Shown here piece after piece: positions 1-11,319 of a stretch of DNA of 64,000 nt (positions are counted from its first letter, which is position 1; every line of letters starts with the position of its first letter). The DNA is taken from assembly GCA_933228895.1 (NCBI GenBank), contig OW121853.1:124950133-125014132 (forward strand), given 5' to 3'. A program made the translations under genes and the position numbers. The DNA is from Platycnemis pennipes. Lineage: Eukaryota; Arthropoda; Insecta; Odonata; Platycnemididae. Under the pieces are notes generated by a model that worked only from the letters and a program-made list of their open reading frames with translations, made no database searches and was not told the DNA's origin.

Positions 1-30
1 CTTCACCCCCTGCCACACACCCATTTTTTT
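1..30 (+). mobile_element. LINE-A 3'-UTR stub at window edge
   Basis: The first bases match the conserved 'accccctgccacacac' stretch found near the 3' end of every LINE-A copy in this window (compare about 16440 and 45150). The expected terminal GTAGATGTAGATG tail does not follow, so the copy is broken, and the rest lies outside the window. Confidence 0.45.
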
Positions 31-750
31 ATTTATATTATGAGCATTCCTGGCCCAGCGGCACAGATATCTCTTAATATATCTCTTCAGGCCAAGAATT
101 CATGACCCGATCATGGCAATGGAATACGGGTGCATTGCATTATAATTATGTTTTAGGAAAGCAAAAATGGGACGCTAGTTCTTCACACTATGTCCCGCGC
201 TTCGAATATCACACATCCTTGTTGGCGAAGCAAGTCATTTAAGCGATTACCGTGAGCTGTGTGTTTCTAAGTGAGTTAGTTCATGTTATGGCGGCAACGC
301 GAAAGATGGAACCGGGATCCGGATTTTACGACGCGGTATGCTTGAGAAATGTCGAGGGGAACTGTTCCATTGGCCACCGCTGTCTACTTAGCTCTCCGAA
401 CAGAGAGAGCGCTGGAGATGAATGGGTCGTGCTCCGCGAGGGCTCTTCCGGCGATTTCATTCATTCACGCACGCACGCGTCCTCAGCTCATCACGGTAAA
501 TGGTGACTGTGTTTTGCTAAGAACGCAGGCAGTGGCTGGCCTCCCGACGCACCATTCTCTCGCCGCCCCTTCTCCCATAAAAAGCTGCCGTAAAAAACTC
601 TTCCGATCCTCTCCTCACATTGCCATCACCACTCCACCCTTCTCGTGCCAGTGAACTAATATGCGGCACCTCATCATTGCGAGGGGGGAGCCAAGAGAAA
701 AAAAAGAGCACCACCCTTGAACACGATTTTCGACCCTGATTACACTTATA
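31..750. other. No recognised feature
   Basis: Mixed-composition DNA with a moderately GC-rich, CpG-containing patch around 250-650. Short open frames here (84-116 codons) overlap on both strands, lack family resemblance and have no convincing splice sites, so I call no gene. Confidence 0.5.
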
Positions 751-754
751 TTTG

Positions 755-1330
755 TGTAATACCCTGTGAGCCTCCGCGAGGGTGTGTGGAAGGAGGTGAA
801 GATTACCAAACATGCACCATTTACATGCAACTAAGGTCCGCCAAGCCATGTTGCTAAGAGATACCATGCAATTCTAAACATGTAACAAGAGCTACTGCAA
901 CAGACTACTCTAACATTATTTCACCCACCTATCCCTTTGCTATACTACCTATTATGCTCTGTAACGGGACGCTGGAAAAATTACATTTTAAATCTATCGG
1001 TATGACAATCTTTATGATTTTATTTATCTGATCAAATTTAGCATAATACGCAAGGGTTCTTAATATATATTTAGCATCTTCAGTAAACGTATTCGTTTTA
1101 AATTTCTGGAGGAGATTTGATCTGAATATTAACCTACGACCTGATAAAGATTCCCAACCTAATTCTTCTATTAATTCTGATACACCACTAAACCTATCGT
1201 AACAACTTTTAACAAACCTAGCTGCTTTACGCTGCACACTGTCCAGTTCCCTGATCAAATCTAATTCAAGGTAATTGTATAGAATTGGTTGGGAAATTGA
1301 ACTTTTTAGTCCCAACCAAAAAAATAAGGC
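755..1330 (-). mobile_element. LINE-A (CR1/Jockey-like) 3' fragment
   Basis: On the minus strand the sequence reads the C-terminal end of a non-LTR reverse transcriptase (ELDSVQRKAARFVK, then ELGWESLSGRRLIFR), followed by about 150 bases of 3' UTR. The 'accctg...gcc...ggtgtgtgg' signature of the family lies at 760-790. Compared with the longer copy at 15455-16505 it keeps only the last ~130 codons of the ORF, so it is a typical 5'-truncated insertion. The frame stays open to about 1384, but the N-terminal residues no longer look like RT. Inactive relic. Confidence 0.8.
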
Positions 1331-1399
1331 TAAAAAGAACATTCTATATAAGAAGTGTGAACACAAATTATTGTATGAATTCACCTATTACTAGAATAT

Positions 1400-1682
1400 G
1401 TATCTGATTCAATACATTTTCAAGTGAATTAAATATAAACGTACCTAAGGAAATGTTTCGTGGACAGATATTGTCGATGCTAGCGACATTATAAATTTGT
1501 ACAGAATTTTGTATGTGACATTCAGCCGGCCTTGACTGTTTTGGTAATTAATTGTACTATTAGTGTATTAGTTCTTCTTGTATTATGATTGTAATTATGA
1601 TTAATTGTGAAAAACGTTTACCCTATTATTGTGTTTTCATGTTGGGTGAACTTAAAAAAATATTAAATAAATAAATAAAAAA
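1400..1682 (+). mobile_element. Possible LINE/SINE 3' tail ending in (AAAT)n
   Basis: An AT-rich stretch ends in an A-run followed by about five AAAT units (1657-1682), the usual appearance of a retroposon 3' end inserted on the plus strand. No coding part is left, and I saw no second copy in the window, so the family is unknown. Confidence 0.35.
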
Positions 1683-1689
1683 TTCGCAT

Positions 1690-3240
1690 CCCATACACTG
1701 GCTGCACATTCAAGGTGGGGCCTAACTAATGGAAAGTGACATTGTCCCTTTGTCTTCTCGTCACATTTCCCTAATACCCTTTTGATGAATCCTAGATGGT
1801 GAAAAGGGAATCGAGAAATGGTACAATGGGTCGTGTTTTCGCCCTTCGTCCCGACCCCATTGCCCCGAAAGATCTTTCACTCTCCCCCCAACCTGCTGAG
1901 CATACCCTTTGCCTTCCATTCCGTAACCTTACTCACCGAGAATCTACACAGTGAATTGCGTAAGAGAACAAGGCAGTTAGAATCTGCTGGAGGAGGCATC
2001 GCGAGTGATTTGAGAAGCCAGGCTCGGCCATTTCGGTAGGTACAACTTGCTACGCGCGATAATCACGGGAGAAGTTATTTTTTCACACGGTATAAAACAC
2101 AGAGTAATTAGACAAATAATGGAATGCATTTTTAAAATTCCTCCACTGGACGGTCAGTTTAAATGTTTTCTGCATTCATACTCGAGCGATGTCAATGATA
2201 GAAAATATCTTATCAACGATAAATTTAGGTGCTCAAGTCTTATTTGTTATCTAATTAAATGCTTAAACCTTATTTGATAAAGAATCATCACTAGTATGGA
2301 GGACGTGCTGATGGGTATGCGAGGATAAATTTGAACCTTGAAAAAGACATTAGAAGAAGAATATTTTTAAGACATTTAAGAACCTACACAAATATTTTAC
2401 CTAGGTCAGCAAGGTACCAAACCAATCTGGTGGAACAAAATAGCAAGTTCTAAACCCGCATCGGGTAAGGATGAAGCGTTCGTTCTCAGATTCGATTTTG
2501 GTTATCAGTGCAATAAAACGCTAGCCGTTTGCCGGAGCACAATAAACTGTATTTTCATTGTATCCTCTGCCATTCGCCTTAATTCTCATGAACATGCAGT
2601 AAATTAGGTTTGTAGAAACAGTACAAGACCATTTTCCTGTTTTACATGGACATCGCACTTTGTATTCTCCACATTAGCTGTATTTTTTTTCAACCCTAAC
2701 CCTTCGCAATTGTATCGCTCTCCTCCTCCCACCCCTCCCCTTGACAAGCAATGTAAATGTAATTTCGGCTGCGACTATTATTGTAAATTCCACTTCTTAT
2801 TATTGGTAAGAAATTGTCGAAAGGGAGAGAGGTACCCACAAATTTAGGAATCAGAGGCATATTTGACATTGCTGACAATTTTTGATGAAGTTCATTGGAC
2901 AATAACAAAATTAGTTACTTAGTTTCCCCTGTCTTCCACCCGTTTTAGGATATGTGCGTAATTTGGTAGAGTATTCTGTTAAGAGCACTACCGTCTGCTC
3001 TAAGTCAAGAGGGAAGAATAACTAGTCAAATATTTGGAAAATCGAAATGAGAAGGAAGAAATTCTGCTCATATCCAGCATACAACACAAGATAGTGGTGG
3101 CAAATATATTTTTAAAAACCACATCGAAGAAAATATGCATTCAAAATGGCAGGAGAAGAATATACAAAACTGAATACATTTTAGTGAAGCAAGATTGAGG
3201 AACCAGGTGAAGGACTGCAAAACGCAACCCGAGTGCAGAA
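1690..3240. other. No recognised feature
   Basis: About 1.5 kb of AT-rich intergenic or intronic sequence. Open frames are below 80 codons and unlike any family I know. No repeat shared with the rest of the window was noticed. Confidence 0.5.
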
Positions 3241-3249
3241 TTCAATGTT

Positions 3250-5050
3250 GAGCATAACTTGGTAATGGTAAAGTGTAATTTAAAATTTGTGAAACTGAAG
3301 AAAACAATGAAGAACGTGTGGCAAGTCAAAAAATTGAAGGAGACTCAGCGTCGACTGGCCCTTCAGGAATCAGTGAGTAAAAAAATGGGAGAAGCTCAGA
3401 CTGAGAAATCAGTGGAAGACAAAGATAAACGGATCAAGAACGGGCTAAAGGAAGCCGAAAAAGTAGTCCTGGGGGAAGGGAAGTTGCCAGAAGTTGATCA
3501 CAGAAGAGGGCTTAGACCTTATTGAAGGCAGAAGAAAATGCGAAAATGCAGTCACTGAAAAAGGGAAACACTTTTACAGAAAGAATATAATTAGTAGAAA
3601 AGCGAGGAAAATAAGACAAATGTGGACGAAGAATCTATGCACAGATGTACAAAGTGCTCTTGCGCTCGGGAAGGTGGATGTTTCATACAGCATGGCGAGG
3701 AACTGATTCAAGGAATAAATTGTAATATCATTAGGGATAAGGAGGGAGACCATTTAATTGAGCATGAGGATAAAAGATGAGAAAGAAGGAATATTTGGAC
3801 ATTTATATGACGGAAGTAATCTAAATGCAAAGATAATTGAAGGGGAAATTGAAGTCAAAAAGGAGGATATGAGAAGCTCAATCTTAAGATCAATATGTTA
3901 CGCTATAGTAAAGGTGCTGTGGATGAATTAGGCTATGAGAATTGATGAAGTTCTTGGAATTCAAACCAGAAATGCAGGAAAAATATATTAACCCAGCTTT
4001 AAAAAACCATATGTGACATGTACTTAACAGGAGAGCACCATCTTACTTCGAGAAGACATTCATCAACATAAATCCAAAAAGAAAAGGGCTGAGAACTGTG
4101 TAAATGTTAGGACTATTAGCCTGATGACACATAAATCTAAGATATTGGCAACCATCATCTCCAGAGAAGTAAACCGAAAAACTGAGGAGTACTGGGATGA
4201 GAACCAATTTGTATTTTAAAAAAACAAGGCTGCAAGAGATCCGTTTTTGGCCCTCGTGCTACGTATAGAGATGATAATGGAGGTGGCAGAACCAGCGTTC
4301 TTTGCACTTGTGGATTTAGAGAAGGCTTTAGATAATGTGGATTGGAATTCAATGTTTAGGATTATAAAGAATATTGGATCGTCATACAGTGACCGAATAA
4401 TTATCCACGTTTGTGCAAGAAACCAGGTGGCTGTGATTTAATCTGGACCCATCGGGAAAAAAAGAATGAAAGAAATGAGCGAGACAAGGTTCAGCACTGC
4501 GCAAGTTAATGTGTACATCGAGAAAGCCTATAAGGCAAAGTCTTCGGCTGTAAATATCCACCGGGAAAAAAATCAGCATGCTGAGATTCGCTGATGGCAC
4601 AGTGTTCATGGCAGAGTCAGAGTGAGATTTAAAGAAGACCGTTGGAAAGGGCAAAGGCCAGATATCACCTTAAGCCCAATAAAAAGAAAACTAAGGCATT
4701 GCTATGAAGTAGGAGCGAAGAGGCCAAGACCAGCGTTAAAGTACGCAAACAAAACTTGAGGAGGTGATAGAGAATGGTTAATTAGGAAGCCTAATAACTG
4801 GTGATTGACGAAGCAAGAAAGAGATAGTCAGAAGAGCCAAGGCGAGGAGAGAATTCTACCATTAGAAGAATCTACTTACAGCTAAAAATACAAGTTTTGA
4901 CGTAAGGAAACGATTCAGTAGAAGATACATCTGGAGGACTCTTCTTAATGAAGTGAGGCATTAACGATGACAGCATCAGGTAAGATATGCCCGAATATTA
5001 AATGGAACGAAGGAAATCGAGTAGAGATCTGTGTCAGAGGAATTTTATGA
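3250..5050 (+). mobile_element. RTE-like LINE, eroded internal to 3' part
   Basis: Reading across three frames gives the linker, fingers and palm of an RTE-type reverse transcriptase of the class often annotated 'craniofacial development protein 2-like'. Recognisable blocks include RQMWTKNLCTDV near 3620, an ISLMTHKSKILATII block near 4115-4155, VDLEKALDNVDWNSMF near 4310 (the usual VDLEKAFDNVDW motif), and the thumb/3' end around 4640-4960 (compare 12055-12835). At least ten stops and frameshifts break it. The active-site FADD box is lost in the scrambled stretch near 4590. Long dead; older than the copies at 12 and 58 kb by its divergence. Confidence 0.8.
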
Positions 5051-5059
5051 TTTTGGACC

Positions 5060-5395
5060 TATAATAATGAATGGAGTTTTTAGGGAATGGACTGAGGGCG
5101 AAGAAAAACCCGGCGTCAGTATTAGTTTATTCTTGAAGTGTCAAGGTTCCTAAAATCAACGTCCCATTTGACGGACAGAAGACTGAACTTGAAGTGCTCT
5201 CCGCTGAGCAATGCAGTAGAGATTGATGTACCACTGAAAATTGTATTCTGCATCCAGGATTCAAATCTTGGCAAATATAGGAAGTCTGTACTTTAGTACA
5301 CCACAACACATCAACACCCAAATATTTGGATAGTTGGCATTACATTGTAATTAATAGTAATAATAAAAAATTAGCCATTAGCTTTGGATAACACC
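5060..5395. other. No firm feature; weak Pol III B-box-like site
   Basis: Contains a 'ggattcaaatcttgg' stretch at about 5257-5271 resembling a tRNA B box, but no matching A box at the right distance, so a SINE cannot be supported. Confidence 0.3.
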
Positions 5396-5560
5396 TATGT
5401 TATGTAGGAAATTCCAAGCCTGCGCGTGAATCGAACCACGGACCTTTGCCTTTCCGGGCCACTGCGCAGTGGCCCGGAAAGCCAAAGGTCTGTGGTTCGT
5501 TTCCCGGCCCAGGTGAATTTTTTCGCATATCAATTAATGTGAAAACCTGTGTTAGCACGT
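5396..5560 (+). mobile_element. tRNA-derived SINE (SINE-1), rearranged into a palindrome
   Basis: The plus-strand half (5466-5560) carries the tRNA-like right portion: CAGTGGCCCGGAAAGCC, a B-box region 'gtggttcgtttcccgg', then the family 3' body (aggtgaattttttcgca...caattaatgtg). The same body is at 31742-31868 on the other strand. The left portion (5432-5465) is not the normal SINE head but an inverted copy of the right portion, so the A box is missing. A Pol III transcript from this copy is unlikely. Confidence 0.75.
5432..5499. repeat. Zero-spacer palindrome inside SINE-1
   Basis: Arms 5432-5465 and 5466-5499 pair at 32 of 34 positions with no loop (mismatches at 5440/5491 and 5449/5482). 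The centre is the self-complementary TGCGCA that normally lies in the SINE. Confidence 0.9.
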
Positions 5561-5569
5561 ATCTCATAC

Positions 5570-6340
5570 CAATATTTAGCTACGTAAATTTTCGAAGATC
5601 ACTTCATTGTTTAAGTTAGCTGGGTAATTGGGCCTATACAAAACATAGTCACCTACATCCATTTGTTTTTTTCACGCAGAATGCCATCATTATTTCTGAT
5701 AGAGATCATGCAGTAATAAATGTTAAACATTACGTAGGGATTTTCATGACCCTGAAGAACGATGGCTATTTCTGAAAAGGGCCCAAATTAAAATGCGCGG
5801 CCCTTCGCTCCTTTTGTTCGCACGCTCTCCATCTTCGCTCTCAGGAACCACCTGTCGCGTAACTACGAGGATTAGGGGACTTTTTATGTGTGCGCTTCTG
5901 TGTGGGTTGGAAGGTATTTATTATCTCTCTGTCATCATTCGGAGCACGCCCGGGGGCGGCGGTCCACTGGGGCCCCACCGCCCCTCATCCAGGGCCCCCA
6001 CCATCCTCGTGAAGACCCCTGCCCCCCACCCGCGAGCCATTCACTCTCGTTCGGGGACGTCAGGGGGGTTCTAACTTAATGAACTTTTGAAATGCGGCGG
6101 GGATCAAAGTTTCCATGGGAACATTTCGGGGTGCGGACGAATACACATGCTGCGGTTTTAGCTTCGACGGACGGCAGCGAAGAGAGGTCGCTCTCTGCTC
6201 TTTCAGATAATTTTTTCAGTAAATGAGTGGGTAAAAAACGCAACTCCGGGTTTGCGATGTGTAAAAAAATGTCTGAGAAACTTGTTGGTACCGGATCTCA
6301 CATGATATAACCGATGTATCAAGAAGAGAAGACACTCATT
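5570..6340. other. No recognised feature
   Basis: AT-rich sequence followed by a C-rich patch around 5940-6070. The 93-codon frame across it is a by-product of C-rich composition (proline and low-complexity) and is not supported as a gene. Confidence 0.5.
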
Positions 6341-6349
6341 GTCGCCCCC

Positions 6350-6565
6350 CTGTTTTCATTTAAATGTAGGTATATATTATTTGAGGAACCAAAATGAAAA
6401 TTGTGTACACTGACAAAAATATATTTATTGCGTAACGCATTACGTTCCTGCGGGAAACGCAAGAAAATTGATCCCTTTGCTTGTGTTGCCCACAACAACG
6501 TAACACGTCACGCAATGAATATATTTTTGTCAAGAGGAGGGGACAATGTATCCCTAAAAAATTAC
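6350..6565 (+). repeat. Dispersed repeat R1, copy 1 (with palindromic core)
   Basis: The left part ('gtatatattatttgagg' at about 6368) and right part ('gacaatgtatcc' at about 6542) both recur, reverse-complemented, at 8503-8660, which defines a two-copy family. The core 6410-6532 is an imperfect inverted repeat: TGACAAAAATATATTT...CGTAACGCATTACG on the left is matched by CGTAACACGTCACGCAATG...TTTTTGTCA on the right. No ORF. Confidence 0.7.
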
Positions 6566-6599
6566 AATAAGAATACTAAAGCTAGTGGAAAATGTAAAA

Positions 6600-7420
6600 G
6601 TTATGAGAAGAAAGTTATGTCCAATCTGAAGGTTGGTATGTTTAGTGGGATAGAGCTCACCAAATACCATATACACCGTCAGATACTAAGGCAGATACAA
6701 GGTAGGGTACAATACTAGGGTATGTAGTGAACGTGACCATATACAAAGCCCTACAGTTGAAATTCACTCATCAGGGTGGGGTGGGGGTTCCTTTCCCTGA
6801 ACCACCTTTGGTTTCCAAGTCAATCATCCTGAATATATCGACAAGCCTTTCCTTAGAAGATCAGTTTCCTTTCCTTAGGTGACACACAGGATGACTAGCG
6901 GTGACTTGCAGGGTATTACGTACATATGTGTGTATATTCGAACGTAGGGCATTCGGTTAGCAGAGAAACTTCTTTCCTCAAGACTCCCGCGCTGTTTTAA
7001 CAGAAAGATATACTTTTTTCTTGTAAGATTTATGGAGGTATATTCATCTGGAGATGAATTTTTATGTGGAAACCATAAGGTAACAAAACTGTTGCTTGTG
7101 AAAATACCTAGTGTTTATTGTCGTAGCAATCGTAGTTCGTGACCCAAAAGGCGAGTGACCCCTAAACTGGTTGGATGGCCAATGGGAAATTATTGAGCCT
7201 GTGGCCACCTCCCCTGACCTTTATCTTTATGAAATGAGAATTAGCAGAGCCGCGGATGACCATCTCCCGCGTGAAGCCCCCCGCCCCCTACCGCCAGCCT
7301 TTACCACCTCCCCCGGCATTCACCACCTCCCCTCCAGCAGATCCACTGACGAAGCCAAGAGCACTCCACGGCGAGAGCGGGGAAGGTGTGTGATCATTCG
7401 TTTTGGTGGTGACCACCACG
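6600..7420. other. No recognised gene; possible tiny LINE-A terminus near 6905
   Basis: At 6905-6935 a 'gacttgcagggtattacgta' stretch resembles the last bases of LINE-A, but nothing else of the element is present. The remainder is unassigned. The frame at 7171-7476 partly overlaps MITE-1 and is not called. Confidence 0.3.
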
Positions 7421-7425
7421 AGAAT

Positions 7426-7951
7426 GGGGGCGTTTACACGGAACCGAAATCGCAATTTTGTGCACGAAATCGTTAGATGGAAACGAAAAAAGAATTTTAG
7501 TGAAAAAATTAATCTTCTAACCACAACCATTCACTCATAAATGAAAAATTAAAATAAGCAAAAGGTGACGCCCACCGAAAACGTTGCTGTGATAACATTG
7601 ACGTCATTTTCCTCCCGTCTTTGACTGCTCTTATGGGAAGGGAGTGGAGGGAGATTCTCGGAAGGTCTGCTCGCACAGATCCTGTCGCAATCGCTCCCAT
7701 TGGGAGAGCCAGCTGTGTCCCCCCCCTATGCGATAAGGCGAAGTAGCTTTGCGGGCTCAGTTGTGATTGGATGAAGTCGATATACGTCAGAGGTTGCACC
7801 ACGCCCACTTTTCCGAAAGGGTTAAAAACATCAGTTTTTCGCCGCTTATAACTCGAGAAATAATTGACGGACCAAAAAACGGAAAAATACGGGTCTTTTT
7901 ATTTTACAAATTCTATCATATTCGGCAATAAAATTTATGGTAAACAACCCC
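7426..7951 (+). mobile_element. MITE-1, copy 1
   Basis: A 526-bp non-coding element with inverted ends: GGGGGCGTTTACACGG on the left, and GGTAAACAACCCC on the right (reverse complement GGGGTTGTTTACC). Both ends are flanked by AT (gaAT...ATtg). Internal landmarks shared by all copies are 'gaaccgaaatcgcaattttg', 'ggtgacgcccaccgaaa', 'ttgcaccacgcccactttt' and 'aacggaaaaatacgggtc'. The GGGG ends and a 2-bp AT flank would fit an ISL2EU/Harbinger-type DNA transposon, which is inference. Short open frames inside it are spurious. Confidence 0.85.
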
Positions 7952-7969
7952 ATTGCATTAAGATTTTTC

Positions 7970-8500
7970 CCGCTGGTTGTGGACGGATGGGGGAGAGTCG
8001 ACGGAAGGTAGTTGACCCCTGGTTTGACTTACTTAGGGCCGCCGCAGCGACAGAGCCGCGAGCGACAGTCGCTAGGGTCCGCGCTACCTCCTCCCTGTAT
8101 AAGGGAAAAGCTTTTCTCTTCGTCATAATATTTGCGGACTTCTTGTCGTAGGTGGGAACAGTTCAAGTACTTTGGATGTGTCCTGGTAAGTACACAATCT
8201 CTCAGCCAATATTCCCTTCGTTTCGTGAAAATATAACATTGCCAAAAGCAATTCAAGTTCTCAAAAACAATCACCAGAGGCCATTAAATACCATATCCTA
8301 GCACAATGTCATACACAGGGGCGGTTAACCACTCTTCTTCTGTTGCATAATCCAGTCCTTTCCTAAATTGAAAATTTTCAGCGTGTATTAATTCCATTTG
8401 TCACTTTAGTGAGCCTCTGTGCAAGTAACCTGTCTTCCAACTTTTTGCCTTAATTACAGACCAAGTTATTCAGGAAAATACAAAATTGTCTTATGTCTGA
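7970..8500. other. No recognised feature; CpG-rich patch
   Basis: A CpG-rich patch at about 8035-8095 sits in otherwise AT-rich DNA. No splice-bounded coding exon is convincing. Confidence 0.4.
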
Positions 8501-8502
8501 AA

Positions 8503-8660
8503 AGTTTTTGAGGATACATTGCCCCCTCCTCTTCCAATCCTTTTCTATGTATCGCCCATAGCAACCAAACGCGAATTTCAATTAATATATTTTGGTCAAT
8601 AAAAATAATTTTCATGTTGGTTCCTCAAATAATATATACCTGCATAAAAATGAAAATAAA
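8503..8660 (-). repeat. Dispersed repeat R1, copy 2
   Basis: Reverse complement of 6350-6565 at both ends: the 'ggttcctcaaataatatatacc' side at 8619-8640 and the 'tacattgccccctcctctt' side at 8516-8534. Its middle differs and does not fold back as in copy 1. Confidence 0.65.
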
Positions 8661-8669
8661 CACGACTTA

Positions 8670-9095
8670 AAGAATGATTACCTATCTACCAGCGAATGTC
8701 ACTAATGGATTCTTATCGATCTTTCCCTCGCGTAAAAAAAACGGCTGCTCCCGATGTTAACAGGATTTCAGGGCGTTGTGTCAGTCAGCGCCCTGAACAC
8801 GATGGCATAATTAGCCGTTGTAACGTCGGCAGCACCGTTTTCCTGAATCTGTGTAAATCCCGAGAAAACATCACCATGCTTAAAAATTAATTAACTCTCG
8901 TTTCTCAAGCCAGGATTCGGCGTCCATTAATTATTTTTATTTGGTAATGGAGATTTACTCTTACACAAAAGTCCCAATTATTTAATTTTCCAAATCGAAG
9001 ATTAATCAAAGAAATGTTGAGTTACCCAACGTCCCCAACGTATTACTCATAGCAAACCGTCTCTCTCAGCAAATATGCAGCAATGTATTAATGTG
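8670..9095. other. No recognised feature
   Basis: AT-rich unassigned sequence between R1 copy 2 and MITE-1 copy 2. Nothing gene-like. Confidence 0.5.
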
Positions 9096-9102
9096 TTATA
9101 AT

Positions 9103-9631
9103 AGGGCGTTTACGCGGAACCGAAATCGCAATTTTGGGCACGAAATTGTTACATGAAAACGAAAAAAAAATTTTAGTGAAAAAATTAATCTTCTAACCAC
9201 AACCATTCATTCATAAATCAAAAATTAAAATAAGCAAAAGGTGACGCCCACCGAAAAGCTGCTGTGATAACATTGACGTCATTTTCCTCCCGTCCTTGAC
9301 TGCTTTTCGAGGAAGGGAAGGGAGTGGAGGGGGGTTCTCGGAAGGTCTGCTCGCACAGATGCTGTCGCAACTGCTCCTATTGGCAGAGTCAGCTGTGTCC
9401 CCCCAATGCGATAAGGTAAAGTAGCTTCGTGGGTTCAGTTGTGATTGGACGAAGTCGATATACGTTAGAGGTTGCACCACGCCCACTTTTCCAAAAGGTT
9501 TAAAAACATCAGTTTTTTTTGCCGCTTATAACTTGAGAAGTAACTGACGGATCAAAAAACGGAAAAATACGGGTCTTTTTATTTTACAAACTCTATCAGA
9601 TTCGGCAATAAAAAATATGGTAAACGACCCC
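9103..9631 (+). mobile_element. MITE-1, copy 2
   Basis: A 529-bp copy in the same orientation as copy 1, from AGGGCGTTTACGCGG to GGTAAACGACCCC, flanked by AT on both sides (ataAT...ATctg). Clearly the same family by eye, with small indels such as in the T-run near 9513. No ORF. Confidence 0.85.
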
Positions 9632-9639
9632 ATCTGAGG

Positions 9640-10365
9640 CTGCAAAACCATTTGACTCCAATACTTTTGTATCAATAAAATAAAAGTAACAAATTATTTA
9701 GAGAAGAAGCCTTACTTGTAGTGTTTATCGTGTTGAAACAATTTTACTCATGCAAAGGAATCGACGAAGTAGGTCGACACAGTGCTCTGTGGTGGTTGAC
9801 AGATGAAAGTCTCTAATAATTTCTTTTTTTTACGAACGATCGAAATAATATTCTTTGGCAAAAACTCTCAATTTCCGGCAAGGAATCGACCTACAAACAA
9901 CTACACCTCCTCTAAATCCGAATTATTGGGGATACTTCTTTTGTTTTCTGGGAAACACATTCACTTTTTTCTACCTTTTTGCTTCAATCTTTTCCTCTTA
10001 CATACACAATGCTTCCGCTCGTGGGCGTCGGTCTGGACTTCGGCTGGAGAGGGTTGGAGTGGGCCTTAGGGAGAGCGACAGGTGGCTGCGAAAAACCGCT
10101 GCGGGAACACACCACCGAATAATAATCCTCTTGGACCGTGCGTTGGGATTCAGGAGGGCTCATGGGGGGTGGAGGGGCGGAATTGTGAGGATTTGACGAG
10201 TGGAGGCTTCAAGGGTGAGGGTCTGTCTGAGGGCGGGGTGGAGAGGGAGAAAGTCGTTTGTCAGATTTCATCCACGACGGGAAAAAACCTGGAATTATCT
10301 AAATCTACCCTAAGTAATACCCTGATCGCCTAAGGTTGTTAAAATACATGGTATATTCTGTCAGC
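9640..10365. other. No recognised gene
   Basis: AT-rich left part, GC-rich right part (10010-10260). Overlapping frames of 80-113 codons on the plus strand show no family motifs. I do not call them. Confidence 0.45.
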
Positions 10366-10369
10366 CTTG

Positions 10370-10890
10370 TTGCAAGGCACCATAAATGTGTATAGTAGGG
10401 GGTAAATTCACAACAAAAACTCATTACATATCATACTTTCCAATCGAGACATTCCAATTCAGAGGCAACATTCCAATCGAGACAAAGCAATTAAAAAATA
10501 AATAAATTTAAATATCAAATCAAGCATTACGATTGTGTTGTTAGTTGGATTATCTTCAAGTTCAACATTCAACTACCTTGGCTATCCATTCATACAATTG
10601 TATATATAATATGAAATATATACACTACTATCCATATCCCTAATTGTACGAGGTAGAAAAGTCATTTAAAATCTGTTGGTTCGGCAAATAATTTCCGTAA
10701 TTATATGCCATGGTCCACTTTATAATTGTTTTTTTTTTGAGCTTGGAAAAAGTTTTTAACAACGTCAATGAAAATATTGCTTAGAAATTTAATAATAGAT
10801 TCAGTTTTAACTTCACCCAACGTTCTGAAAATGATTCATATTTTAATTCAGCTAATAGACTGGTTACGATAATATTCCAGCATTCCACCC
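10370..10890 (-). mobile_element. LINE-A 3' fragment
   Basis: On the minus strand: RT C-terminal coding remnants (the region corresponding to the DHDHKIREIDCRTDRFKM segment of the 15-16 kb copy), then 3' UTR ending near 10370 with a degraded 'ataccctgcaagccacc' signature. Multiple frame breaks; relic. Confidence 0.7.
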
Positions 10891-10974
10891 ATTTACAAAT
10901 ATTACCGATCTTCCCTGCACACGTAGCGCAGTTCGTTATTTGCTATTTTGTAAGGGCCGCAAATAAGATAGGCA

Positions 10975-11315
10975 AGCATGAAAAAACATGCTATTAACTG
11001 GGTCTTTATACCAACATGCAACTACCTATGCTATCCATTGATACACTTGTAATTACACTATTGGATATATTTACATCTATTCATATCCCTAATTGTAAGA
11101 GGAAAGAAGGACATTTTGAATCTGTTAGTTCGGCAATCAAATTATCTAATTTTACGTTTATGGTCCAGTCTACCATAGTTAAGTTGGAGTTCGAAACATA
11201 CTTTTAACTTCATCAGTGAAAATGTAATCTTGGAATTTATTGAAGAGATTGTCTAAATTTCAGCCTGTGGTCTGACAGTGATTCCCATTTTAGTTCATCG
11301 ATTAAACTGGTTAAA
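10975..11315 (-). mobile_element. LINE-A 3' fragment lacking its terminus
   Basis: A second minus-strand LINE-A piece directly upstream, in element sense, of the 10370-10890 copy. It covers the end of the RT ORF (11050-11310) and the first part of the 3' UTR ('aaaaacatgctattaactggg'), but stops before the GTAGATG tail. Two same-orientation pieces side by side suggest independent insertions or a tandem with the tail lost. Confidence 0.75.
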
Positions 11316-11319
11316 ATCA

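Noticed and set aside
5250..5275. B-box-like sequence suggesting another SINE
   Set aside because: No A box at proper spacing and no shared SINE body.
5793..6074. Pro/Gly-rich open frames in a C-rich patch
   Set aside because: Frames on the same strand in two registers are both open because of composition.
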